A DNA stretch of 64,000 nt, from NCBI GenBank assembly GCA_013368325.1, contig JAACJK010000067.1, positions 271,158 to 335,157 on the forward strand. Reading direction: 5' to 3'. Numbering within the stretch: position 1 is the first letter of the stretch; every line of letters begins with the position of its first letter. The notes beneath the pieces are model-generated. The model saw only the letters and a program-made list of their open reading frames with translations. It had not been told where the DNA came from and did no database searches. Positions 22,779-34,115 of the stretch are shown one piece after another. Made by a program: the position numbers and the translations under genes. The DNA is from Ephemerocybe angulata (taxonomy: Eukaryota > Basidiomycota > Agaricomycetes > Agaricales > Psathyrellaceae).

Positions 22779-25700
22779 ACCGGCTATGCCGGGGATCAGG
22801 GGGCAGCTGAGTAATATACGCAATTTCAAATCCCGACTCATCAATGCGATCACATACCCATTGTTCACTCACAAAGAACGGCTTTTGAATCTCAAACCAC
22901 GGTTGTTCCTGTACTACAACATAGGTTGACGACGATTTTTCATTCCCCTTGCCTCATCGACAGAGCCCTTCAATGCCGCCCACTCCTCCAGATCCTCTGG
23001 GCATTCTCGAGCCCTGGATTGGTAAAGGGAAGACATACAAAGATGTTCCCGACGATATCGCAGATGCTGTTACTGCCAGAGTAACCCTTAGCTCGACAGG
23101 CTTGGAGCATCTCCTCCCTTCAGTTGTCGGATGTACAATCCAGCAGCTCGTAAGCCACGAACTTCCAAAACGGTCCCATGCAACAACTATCTTCAACCCG
23201 AGAAGCCGCTACCACCCCAACCAACCAACAACCACGCTATCTGTCCTCCTTAAATGCAGCGACTGGTGTATTCCACCTCAGGCAACTTTGGATGGTCTTC
23301 GTGATGTCTCTGGCCAGGCTATCCTTGATGGTTGCAACTCGATCAAGGTCTGGGACATGAAGGATGCTATTTACGCGCCTTTGAGTGTCATCGGTCTATG
23401 GGCATTTCTCCTCGTTGCATCGACATCTCAAGCCAAATGGAAACTCGCACTACAGTGGCTCAACTCTGCCGCGGTTGATACAAGCTTGAAGGAGCGAGCA
23501 ATCTCAGCAATGGGACGCGTCCAATGGCAGGGAAAGTTACCTGCCATCTCGGATTGGCTTGATGTCAGTCGTGCACCGGAGTTCCTCAGCAACAGTTATT
23601 TGTCCACGTCGCATGTCAATGCAATGCTCTACCTGGTTCGTGAGCGTGTATCAAGAACCTCCGCAATATCGTCGACCACTTTGATATCATCTACGGATCT
23701 TGCGGACAGACTGTCGCACACGGATACAACCTATCCGAAGAATTCAATATTCGAAGCTCAAACATTTGGTACGTTCTCATATAGTTCCCTGGTTGACTAT
23801 TTTCTCATTCAGTATGTGCAGGGAATCAATTCTCGTCTGAACCGCAGAGGTACCAGTTGCTCACGGTCGCGTACTCACCACCAAACCACTGGGCAGCTAT
23901 GCGCTTGGACTTGCGAGGAAAAAATATCTCTGGCTCGTGGGGCGACTCTCTGGGCTGGAAGCAGCCGAAAAAGCTAGTCAAAGGCATCGGCATCTGGCTT
24001 GATTATCATGTACCCCTTCGACGATACACATTCTCGGATGACTTACCATGCGCGGTTCAAACGGACAGTTTCTCTTGTGGGATAGTTGCAGTCAACGCGC
24101 TCAAACACAACCTCTTTGGCGACCCTCTTTGGACGGCGCAATCAGCAGCGAAGCTACGTATCAAAGAGTTCTGCGATATTATGGATTCCGAATATCCGTG
24201 CCCCAATATCCAGCCATCCCTTGCCGAAACGTCTAGTGAACGGACTCTGATATCAGCAGTACCATTGGAAATTCCTCGTCCGGTCCAGGGCTTGCTCGTC
24301 CCTACTCCTTCCACTCAAGATAAGCGCTCGGTACATCCATTCTTTGGTGCTCCACGCCAGCCCCCCAAGCGCAAGCCAAGTCCTACGAACGAAACAAGCT
24401 CAAAGCCGACCAAAGCGCCACGTTTGGTCGCACCAAAGCCCACGAAGGTCAACGACAATCCAACAAGCAAGTCAAGTGGCCCGAAGAACACGTTAACCGG
24501 AAGATCTCGCTCAACTCTCGCTAAAAGGGACATAAATGAACAAGTTGCAAATGGAACATTCGTACGGTCTGACACCAAGTGGGAAGCCTACTTAACGAAG
24601 CTCAGGGGGCTTGATCCCGACGTTGAAGTGAACGAACGGGATATCACCGAGATACGCAAAGCCCGTCACTCGCAGTGTGCGCAGTGGATTACCCAGGACG
24701 AGCCATACAACATCTGGAAATTCAAGAAGCACCTTTTGACGTGTAAAGGAAAGGCCTCGAGCCGGCCAGCTGGAAATACCCGGACTCTAATTGCTATGGA
24801 TGCTGTGTCATTCATTCCGACACTAGACGCCGAGCCCAGTATGGTTGCAGCACAATCGACTTCACCTAGCAAGAAGCCAGCAGATATTGAGACATGGCCA
24901 TGTCCCGGTCTCAGCCAAGAGGATGATCCCCGTATCCCGCAATATTTCTCCCGCACAACTCAGCCCTCTGCTGGTGGAGTAAAGGCCAATATACTCGCAC
25001 AGTCTATGTTTGGTGTTGCATCAACTCGAGATCTCGACGAAAACCAGAGCAAGGCTCTTGCACTTAGGCAGCAGGCAACACACCGATGGCGCTTAGATCA
25101 TGGCGAGAAGCGGATATTTGCGATGGGAGAGCATCCATGTCATATCAACGTCACAGCAAAGTCCTTGGAAAACATCAAGCCGTGCCCCGCATGCAAGGAT
25201 CTGCTCTCGCTTCGCGCATTCCTCACCGCTATTCACAAGCCAATTCCTGAGGACAAGAATCGTATATACACACCTCACCAATTCCAATCTGCCTCTATTG
25301 GAAAGCAATTTGCAACAATTAAAGGCTTATCCTCACTCTTCAATGATACGGTACGTCTCAGAGATCTCAGATGTCCGACTACCCCATCATACTAATAATT
25401 TAACTACAGAACACAGTCGGACCACTTCTCCAAAGGTTTGTGCGAACGAGCTCCGACCTTGAGAGTAAGCCTGTGTTTAAAGGCATGCTCGAGGTAATGA
25501 TCGACAGGTCGGAGCGCGAGTCAAAAGGAAAAGGGCTTCAGAACATGAAGTATAGTCCCGCCTTTGATGAATGGGTCCACGAGCTGTGCTGTATAAGCCC
25601 AGAGGCCTATCGTTCTTTCCGAGATCACTTTGGCGGAAGAACCGAGCGCAGTTTTCGAGAGATCAGAGCGAAGCAACCTTCATTCAAGGAAGGATTTAAT

Positions 25701-25931
25701 CCTGAACAGTTGCTTTCTCGAGCCCGACAATACCTACAAGATCATGGCTACCCGCCATCTGGTCCACTATCGATGTCCGTTGATGACACGAAACTACATC
25801 CTTCGCTTTCACCATATTTCGACAACGAGCAGAAGCGATGGTACTTACTGGGATCAACACGGGGACCTCAGCTTGTGGATAGCTACGAACAGATCCCCGA
25901 GATCATGGCTCAGGAAAAGGATTTCAAGGCA

Positions 25932-25939
25932 ACTAAGCT
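25932..25939. repeat. 8-bp target-site duplication of the inner transposon, left copy (ACTAAGCT)
   Basis: Duplicated at 38834-38841. The unbroken sequence in the inner element's own gene has this 8-mer once, proving the insertion. Confidence 0.95.
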
Positions 25940-28900
25940 AGGACCCCTGAGAATCCCGGCCGAGGTCAGATACCAAAATCGGCGATCCGGGGTCTCGGGG
26001 AGTGGACGGAAAATTGCGATTTTTCGGCTTCCGGGGAGTGGATGCGGTATCTGACCTCCGAATTCGTACCTCGGGGAGTGGACTCCGTATCTGACATAAA
26101 TAAATGCCAGAAAATCGAAAATAATTCATAATAAAATTCCTACGCGCACTTTCTACATATCTACGTGAATTACAGATCTGTTTCGGGTGCTTCCTTGCTT
26201 TTCCGCAGTGTTGCAGTCAACTTGTCGATAGCAGCGCCAATCTGGGTCTGTTGGGAGCGGTACTTCATGAATACGCTGTCGTAGAATGACTGGTTTAGTT
26301 CCAACATCCCATTTTGCAAGGTGGACACATATTTGGCCGGGATGAAGTGGAGGAATCGTGAGGCAGGGAGATGCGCAAACCGGGGAAGCGACAGGTGTAT
26401 TGAGTGCCAGATAGCGCGGAACTGGCGCCTTCCCGGTATGTGCTGCCAGACCTGGATTGGGATGTATGAAAGACCGCCGATGGAGCTGACTTCCGACACC
26501 CATGCGTGTCGTGCTGTCTTTCCGCCGCCTTTCTCGTACATTGTGAGGACTGTAAATATATTTAATATCATATAACCTCATGTCTTAGCAGAAGAACATA
26601 CCTTTCCCAACCATTAACTGCCCATCAACGAAGACGATCCCGAAACTGGCCCCAACAAGGGTTGTGAGAGCGTCAATCTTTGCTGTTGCAAGGTCACCTC
26701 CACCGGTAATAGAAGCGAATGCTTGACGCCGTTTGTTGATAACCTATCGAACAGGTGAGCCTCATATTAAACCTGTAACTGGAAAGTGAACGACGCACTG
26801 TTGTTGCAGATGCTTTTGCGACAGCACTGGCATTCGCCGCATTGCCTGTAAGTGTGTCTGTCCGCACATACGCTGATGTGAGCTCATCGACTGAGGCTGC
26901 CGCAGTTTTCTCGTAGCGGAAGCGGCGATTTAGGCCTGACGCAATTCGGAACTCGATGTCCCTCTTCAAAACTGACTGGATCTTGCGTGCCAGTAGCTTC
27001 CGATCCGACGTGTCTGTCGTTGCCTCGTTCGATGAGTCTACATTCTTCTGGGCGGATCTGCGGACGGCGAGTCGTGCCTCTTTCGTTTCGTTTGCCTTTC
27101 GAACGTGGAACAAGGTCTTCAGCTCGAATCCAGAGAGATCTAGAGCGAAGGGCTGTGCATCAACTGGAGCTGGCTCGGCCGGGGTTTGAACTGAGTTAAG
27201 AAGTGCTGCCACGGCTTCTGCCCCTCGCTCGCTGTGGCGCGCAATTGCAGTTAGATACTCCTGCACGGCAAGTTGAATCTCGCGCATTGCTTCTGGGTCA
27301 TCCTCAGGGAGACTTTCACTAACTTTGATGTCAGTCAAAAGCTAATTGTTAATCTTGACAGAATACGCACATTGTCTCGTAGTCGGCAAACGAAAGTGAT
27401 GCCGCTGCGTACCCGCACTCTTGAATAGCCTCTCGGCACTCTTCCAATGGAGAGATATCTGCGCAGTACCTCTCTGCGAGATCCAGAGTCTCCTCAACCT
27501 CAAGACGGTCATCAGAAATAAGTGGTTCTGGATCGATGGGACGGCCCTTGGGATCAGCTGTTGCTCGTGCTGCCAGTATGTCTTCATCTTCATCGAGGCT
27601 CTCGTCGTTCACAGCTGAGGGGGCCGCTGGAGTCATAGTTGGCGGCGATGGTGCACCAGAGCTGAAGAAATACCCCAGCAAGGACCACAGAGTCACCGCC
27701 TCATCGTAGCCACCCTTGATGGCACTGTTAATCTCTTCATCGGGCGGGAAGTCCATGAGGGTTTGGAAATTGATGTCGTCGAAGTCAAAGTAGAAATGTG
27801 AGTATCCACTGGCTGTTTTCTGGAAGTCGACGTTGACCTGCTTTCTTCGACACGCTGCCAGTAGCCGCACGCGGATTTTGGGTACAAGTCGAACGAAGTC
27901 CAGAAACGAGAACTCGGGAACCATCACCCTGGTGAACCCAAAGGTATGTTCATTTGACTCGCTGCCGACAGTCCATGGTAACAATGGATATCTCCCTTCA
28001 AGGTGGTCACGGAAGATGAACAGAAGAGACATGTATCCATTGACGAAGATGTCAATGATGTCGTCAGCTTCGCGAGAAATGTAATGCTGTGCCTCCGAGT
28101 ACCCCGCCTCTTTCAAGAATGTCTTCCAAATCTCCTTGAAATAGAACGCTCGGTATAGCATCTTGATCCTATCGAGATGTGGGAGAGATCGGTTCTGGTA
28201 TGCGTCAACCATCTCACCGAAGATAAATAGGTATACCGTCAATCCCAAGTTCTCCGAGAACTGATCAATTGCATAGTCAAGGGTCGATGCTGAGAAAAGC
28301 CTGGCTGCAGCACGGTCATCTTGGCGGTCCAACTTCTCAACATCGCGAACGTAAAGTGGAGATCTCTCTTCGTCGATGGCCATCAGACGAATATGCTCGT
28401 AGAAAACAGTGAAGTTGCCCAGAACAAGAGTGCGAGCGCCCGACATGAGATTATTCCGACAAGTCTTTCGGAGGTGTTTCGCATCCTGGATGACGGCCAT
28501 GAGTGATCCTCGCACCGAGAGCATCTTGATCTCCAGAGTTGGAGTAAGCTGTAGGTCAGGAGAGGAGAGTCTTTTGACTTCCTCTTCAGCATATCCAGAG
28601 CGGACAGAAGCCCGGCGAGAGTCGCGTTCTACACTGGTACCGTCAGAACCAAGTGAGATTACACAGAACCCAGCAGGCAGAAGAACATCCAGTATCGCGG
28701 CTTCGAACTCGGCTAGCTGGACGGCGTTGATCTTCCCCGGAATGCCCTTTGCAGCAAGAATGAGTGGGGGTACTGCCGGAAGGGGGATATTCAATGTCCA
28801 TAGGCGCAGCTTAGTTGCCTTGAAATCCTTTTCCTGAGCCATGATCTCGGGGATCTGTTCGTAGCTATCCACAAGCTGAGGTCCCCGTGTTGATCCCAGT

Positions 28901-29649
28901 AAGTACCATCGCTTCTGCTCGTTGTCGAAATATGGTGAAAGCGAAGGATGTAGTTTCGTGTCATCAACGGACATCGATAGTGGACCAGATGGCGGGTAGC
29001 CATGATCTTGTAGGTATTGTCGGGCTCGAGAAAGCAACTGTTCAGGATTAAATCCTTCCTTGAATGAAGGTTGCTTCGCTCTGATCTCTCGAAAACTGCG
29101 CTCGGTTCTTCCGCCAAAGTGATCTCGGAAAGAACGATAGGCCTCTGGGCTTATACAGCACAGCTCGTGGACCCATTCATCAAAGGCGGGACTATACTTC
29201 ATGTTCTGAAGCCCTTTTCCTTTTGACTCGCGCTCCGACCTGTCGATCATTACCTCGAGCATGCCTTTAAACACAGGCTTACTCTCAAGGTCGGAGCTCG
29301 TTCGCACAAACCTTTGGAGAAGTGGTCCGACTGTGTTCTGTAGTTAAATTATTAGTATGATGGGGTAGTCGGACATCTGAGATCTCTGAGACGTACCGTA
29401 TCATTGAAGAGTGAGGATAAGCCTTTAATTGTTGCAAATTGCTTTCCAATAGAGGCAGATTGGAATTGGTGAGGTGTGTATATACGATTCTTGTCCTCAG
29501 GAATTGGCTTGTGAATAGCGGTGAGGAATGCGCGAAGCGAGAGCAGATCCTTGCATGCGGGGCACGGCTTGATGTTTTCCAAGGACTTTGCTGTGACGTT
29601 GATATGACATGGATGCTCTCCCATCGCAAATATCCGCTTCTCGCCATGA

Positions 29650-29654
29650 TCTAA
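29650..29654. repeat. 5-bp target-site duplication of the chromovirus (TCTAA), left copy
   Basis: Matches 36328-36332 on the other side; 5 bp is the usual size for Ty3/Gypsy integrases. Confidence 0.93.
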
Positions 29655-30152
29655 TGTCAGCGAACGACCGGTCTGGTGCGCTGCTAACCCTAACTTAGGA
29701 CAGAAGACGAGAGAGAGAGAAGAGGCGAGAGAATCAAGGCGAGAGACTTGTAGACAAGGCCGTGATATTGACCAGCTAAAGACTGGGGAAATACAGTGAG
29801 ATCTACCTAGGTTATATACTGCTATGCTTCGTGACCGTGACGTGACTATGGCTATACGAGGCTGTACATACTGTGCAGAAGCTGTGGAATGCTATGTAAG
29901 GAATGACCGTGTATGAGTCGAAGAGCTGTGCGAGTGCTGTGCATATGATGTCATGCTGACTGAGGTGCTGACTGATGCTGTGCCGGTCCCGTGATGTAGC
30001 AGGTGACCTGTGCATGTGATCGCACGTGCTGTGTCACGTGACCGAGACGCGTCTTGTAAATAGTAGAGAAATGAAAGACAAGAAATAAAGGAAAAAGAAA
30101 AGAAAAGGAAAAGAAAAGGAAAAAGAATAAATAGATCATCCAGGTCGTAACA
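29655..30152 (-). repeat. 3' LTR of the chromovirus
   Basis: 498 bp, same sequence as 35830-36327. It contains a purine-rich AAAAGG-type stretch at about 30087-30127 and repeated ACGTGA/CACGTG-like motifs. Confidence 0.95.
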
Positions 30153-33100
30153 TCACCCCCCCTTTAGCTTCGTCGTCCTCGACAATTTCAGCCTCTCTCC
30201 CCCTCGCTCGGTAGTGTCGGATTTCCTTCAGTTTCCCATCTGTCCAGTCAAAGATCGCTCTCTTGTTCTCGGTAAGGTTCTCGTACGGGATAAAGCGGAG
30301 TTGGTGTGGTTGGATCCGTCTTGGTGCACTCGGGTGTTTTCGGTGGAAGTCAGCTATAGCGTCCGCTGCATTATCAACGTTCCGTTCCGGTTCCCATGTT
30401 CGTTCTTCCTCAGGGTATCCAGCCCACTCTACGAGGTAATGGAGCTTCCCTCTGATGAACTTTGAGTCGTGGATGGCTTCAACTTCGTATCGTTCCTCTG
30501 TTTCATCAACAGGTGGTGGTGGCGGTGGTTTCTGTTGAGAGGGGAATTCGGGTTTTTTGAACAGAGTTAGGAGTGATTCGTTAAAGACAGGGTGGATGGA
30601 TTTCCACTTCGGAGGGAGTTGGAGTTGGTAAGCAGATTGTCCGATCTTCTTGACAATGGGGAATGGTCCATAGCGTTTATCCGAGAGCTTCCGAGAAGGA
30701 CGAGTGATCGAGATGTTGGTCCCTTCGAGGTAGACCTTGTCTCCGGGTTTGTAGTTTATGGCATCCCGGCGATGTCGGTCATAGTTCTCCTTCATCTTCT
30801 CAGCTGCTGCCTTGAGGCTGGAGCGTGCATCCTCGTGTACTTGTTTCATCCGCTCGGCGAATTGTTGCGCAGGTTCTGATTTTACACGTGTCCGGGCCTC
30901 TTTTCCTTTCCAAGGGTGCTGTCCGGAGTTGAGGAAGAATGGGGAGTAGCCTGTTGCTGAGTGGACCTTGTCGTTGTATGAGAAGACTGCTAATGGGAGC
31001 CATTCTGCCCAATCATCCTGTCGTTCGCTGATGAAGAGTCGGAGGTACTGTTCAAGCTCTTGGTTGATACGCTCGGTTTGTCCATCGGTTTGTGGGTGGA
31101 AGGCAGTGGATCGGTTGTGCTTTATTCCCAGAAGAAGAAGTAGATCTGTCATGAAGTTGGAGACGAATTGGGTTCCTCGATCACTGATGACCTTTTGGGG
31201 AAGACCGTGGTGTCGGAAAACATAGTCCCTGTATAGTTCGGCTACTCCTTTAGACGTAAGCTCGGTGGTTGTGGGTATGGCTTCGATCTTTTTGGAGAAT
31301 CTGTCGACAATCACAAGTATGGCGTTGCTTCCATTGGACTCAGGTAATGGGCCGATCATATCGATAGAGACGATCTCCCAGGGTCTGGATGGGATCTCGT
31401 TTGGGACTAATGGGGCTGCTGGGGAGGTACGCTTGGGTTTCGTCCTTTGACAGGCTTCACATCCTTCTACATATCGTCGAACTGAGTCCTGGATCTTTGG
31501 CCACCAGTAGTTTCGTGTGATGAGTTCACGGGTTTTGTACTGTCCTGGGTGTCCAGCGGTGGGGGCGTCATGGTGTTGTCTGATGATTTCTTCCCGTAGC
31601 TTCTTGTCGACTGGTACGTAAATCCGTCCTTTCCAGGTGATGATGCCATCTTCTGTCTCTTCCCATCCATCTTCTTTCTGTGAGAGTGCTTTTTCTACCG
31701 ACTTGTCCCTATTCCTGCACACCTTCAAGATCCGTCGCATGATGTCTTGGTCTGTTTCAATGGAAAGCGCTCGGAACCACTCGGATTTCAGGACCGTGAC
31801 GTTCTCATTATCCTGTTCTCCTCTGTCATGGCCATCTCGTCTGGACAGGGCATCTGCCTTGGCCATGGTCCTCCCGGGTCGGTGATGGAGCGTGAAGTTG
31901 TAGTCCTGCATTTCTGTGGTCCATCTCGCTTGTCTCCGGTTGAGCTTCTGAGGCTTCCTAAAGTAGCTAAGGTTCTTGTGGTCTGTGTGACATTCGAAGA
32001 TCTCCTCAGCTCCAAGTAGGTATTGTCTCCATTCAGATAGCGCAGTCATGATGGCGAGTAGTTCCTTATCGTAGATCTCGTAGTTCCGCTCCGTTGGGTT
32101 AAGGGCGTGCGACAAGAATGCAATCGGTTTCCATTTCCCATCTAGCTGTTGCTGTGATAGAATGGCACCGATGGCGAAGTCTGATGCATCACATTCGATT
32201 CGGAATTTCCCTTTGTCGTTGGGCATGGTAAGTACAGGTGCCGTCGTGATTCTCCGTTTTATCTCCTTGAAGGCTTCCTCTTGCTCCTTTCCCCACTCCC
32301 ATTCCTTCTTTCCCGTGAGTCCCGAGAGCGGTCTCGCTAGTCCTCCAAACCCTTCGATGAATCTTCGGTAGAAGTTGGCGAATCCCAAGAACTGCTGGAC
32401 TCCTTTGACGGATGTCGGAGCTGGCCAGTCTCTGACGGCTTTGACCTTTTCTGGATCCATGCGAACTTTGTTGTGGGAGACGATGACTCCAAGGTATTCG
32501 ACTTCCGTTTGTTCAAAGGAGCACTTGTCAGGCTTGGCAAAGAGCTTGTATCGCCGTAGCCTTTCCAGAACTTTGGTGACTAGTTTCCGATGTTCCTCCA
32601 GAGTGTCTGTGAAGATCAGGATGTCGTCCATGTAGATGACAACGTGTCCATCATTGATGAGATCTCTGAAGAGGGCGTTCATCATGGTCTGGAATGTGGC
32701 AGGTGAGTTCTTGAGACCGAAGAACATGACGAGGGGTTCAAACAGCCCACGGTTAGTGCGGAAGGCTGCTTTCCATTCATCTCCTTCTTTGATTCGGACA
32801 TTATTGAAACCCCATCGGATGTCGATCTTGGAATAGTACCGCGCTCCTCGGAGTTTGTCGATGAGTTCTTGGATGAGTGGAAGGGGATATCGATTGGTGA
32901 TCGTAATCTCATTCAGCCGTCTGTAGTCTTGGACAGGTCGTAGAGTACCGTCTTTCTTTTTGACGAAGAAGAGGGGTGCTCCCATCGGTGACTTCGATGG
33001 TCTGATCCTTCCTGATTTGAGGTTTTCTTCCAGGAAGGCATCTAGTTGCTTCTGCTCTTCTGGGTTCAGGGGATAGATTCGACTGTCCATTACTTCTGCT

Positions 33101-34083
33101 CCGGGTATGAGTTCGATCGCATGATCCCATGCTCGCCTTGGAGGGAGTTCATCAAAGGCTTCCTTTGAGAAGACGTCCTTGAAGCCATGATAGCATTTCG
33201 GGACTACTTCTTCAAATGTGCGCTCTTTGGTTGCCTTGTGTTTGGTTTCGGCAATTTTAGAGGCAGTGGTTTGGAAAGCCCTTATCTTGATCTCTCCTTG
33301 GATATCGATGGCTAGCAGTCGATCTCCAACCTCGATCTCTTCCCATTTGATCTCGTCTGATTCGGGGTCACCAGTTATGAGTGGCGTGCATTCGAGTGGG
33401 CATCGGTTGAATAAGATCTCTTTCTTCTGCCAATCGATAGAGGGGTTGTGCTTCTCCAGCCAGTCCATTCCTAGGAAGATCTTCGACTTGTCAAGGTTCG
33501 AAACGGCTAGCTCAATGCGTTCCGTGTGGTCCTTGATTTTGATGAAGAGTTCCACTACTTCGGTAATGGGTCCGTTGTTGTTTGGACTTCCATCAGCGTT
33601 ATAGACTGGTATAGGAAGGGGTAGCTGCCGCGTGTTGATCCCTTCTTCTTTGACGAATGCAGCATCGATACAACTTCCGGTAGACCCACAATCGATAAGA
33701 CCTTCGATAGAGAAGCTTCGCTTATCATCGCGTGTGCTTGCGACAATGTTGGCTGTAAGCTGTCTGTCCGTCCTTAAACTCCTTATGTATTGTTTGGGAG
33801 TTGCAAGACCGTTCAGTGCTTCTACTACTTCGGTGTCTGTGAGCTTTCGGAGTTTGGCAACGAGTTCATCTCCTACTTCTCGGACCTTCTTGTGATGTGT
33901 CCATGCAAGAAGAAGTCCTACTGCTCGATCGGGGCTATCATCAAGTCGCTGTGCGACCCATTCTGCCGTTCCTGGTTTTCCTTTCTTTCCTTTAAATCTG
34001 CCCTGGTTCTCTGATTCTTCGTCGAAATATAATTTATTGGGGATGGGGCATATTACGTCGGGTATCAGAATCTGAGAGTCCAT
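30136..34083 (-). CDS. pol: Chromovirus Pol polyprotein (protease, RT, RNase H, integrase, chromodomain), 1,315 aa
   Basis: An uninterrupted minus-strand frame from ATG 34083. Domains in order: retropepsin-like aspartic protease with active-site region LIDCGSTGSCID (Asp131; the usual DSG/DTG is here DCG); reverse transcriptase with VVIYMDDILIF (catalytic YMDD, residues 484-487); RNase H starting at IECDASDFAIGAILS; integrase with an HHCC zinc-binding block (HPGQYKTRELI ... CEACQRTK) and the DDE core (SIDMIGPLPES, ISDRGTQFVS, HPQTDGQTERIN); and a C-terminal chromodomain (YEVEAIHDSKFIRGKLHYLVEWAGYP followed by TWEPERNV), shown here in two parts of a longer block. The chromodomain steers integration to modified histones in relatives. 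The frame differs from that of gag, with 32 nt between gag stop and pol ATG. The last codons run through the polypurine tract and the stop TGA (30136-30138) lies inside the 3' LTR. Confidence 0.96.
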   Translation of the reverse strand: MDSQILIPDVICPIPNKLYFDEESENQGRFKGKKGKPGTAEWVAQRLDDSPDRAVGLLLAWTHHKKVREVGDELVAKLRKLTDTEVVEALNGLATPKQYIRSLRTDRQLTANIVASTRDDKRSFSIEGLIDCGSTGSCIDAAFVKEEGINTRQLPLPIPVYNADGSPNNNGPITEVVELFIKIKDHTERIELAVSNLDKSKIFLGMDWLEKHNPSIDWQKKEILFNRCPLECTPLITGDPESDEIKWEEIEVGDRLLAIDIQGEIKIRAFQTTASKIAETKHKATKERTFEEVVPKCYHGFKDVFSKEAFDELPPRRAWDHAIELIPGAEVMDSRIYPLNPEEQKQLDAFLEENLKSGRIRPSKSPMGAPLFFVKKKDGTLRPVQDYRRLNEITITNRYPLPLIQELIDKLRGARYYSKIDIRWGFNNVRIKEGDEWKAAFRTNRGLFEPLVMFFGLKNSPATFQTMMNALFRDLINDGHVVIYMDDILIFTDTLEEHRKLVTKVLERLRRYKLFAKPDKCSFEQTEVEYLGVIVSHNKVRMDPEKVKAVRDWPAPTSVKGVQQFLGFANFYRRFIEGFGGLARPLSGLTGKKEWEWGKEQEEAFKEIKRRITTAPVLTMPNDKGKFRIECDASDFAIGAILSQQQLDGKWKPIAFLSHALNPTERNYEIYDKELLAIMTALSEWRQYLLGAEEIFECHTDHKNLSYFRKPQKLNRRQARWTTEMQDYNFTLHHRPGRTMAKADALSRRDGHDRGEQDNENVTVLKSEWFRALSIETDQDIMRRILKVCRNRDKSVEKALSQKEDGWEETEDGIITWKGRIYVPVDKKLREEIIRQHHDAPTAGHPGQYKTRELITRNYWWPKIQDSVRRYVEGCEACQRTKPKRTSPAAPLVPNEIPSRPWEIVSIDMIGPLPESNGSNAILVIVDRFSKKIEAIPTTTELTSKGVAELYRDYVFRHHGLPQKVISDRGTQFVSNFMTDLLLLLGIKHNRSTAFHPQTDGQTERINQELEQYLRLFISERQDDWAEWLPLAVFSYNDKVHSATGYSPFFLNSGQHPWKGKEARTRVKSEPAQQFAERMKQVHEDARSSLKAAAEKMKENYDRHRRDAINYKPGDKVYLEGTNISITRPSRKLSDKRYGPFPIVKKIGQSAYQLQLPPKWKSIHPVFNESLLTLFKKPEFPSQQKPPPPPPVDETEERYEVEAIHDSKFIRGKLHYLVEWAGYPEEERTWEPERNVDNAADAIADFHRKHPSAPRRIQPHQLRFIPYENLTENKRAIFDWTDGKLKEIRHYRARGREAEIVEDDEAKGGVMLRPG
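30156..30165 (-). other. Polypurine tract
   Basis: AAAGGGGGGG on the minus strand, three bases before the 3' LTR, is the expected plus-strand DNA primer. It overlaps the 3' end of the pol reading frame. Confidence 0.85.
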
Positions 34084-34115
34084 GACCAGCTCGCTTGGGC
34101 GTTCGAGTGGTCCCT

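Noticed and set aside
22949..23977. Separate 342-codon gene beginning at 22949
   Set aside because: The first codon there is TTG; the first ATG is 22973, and the frame continues by splicing at 23768/23822 into the protease exon.
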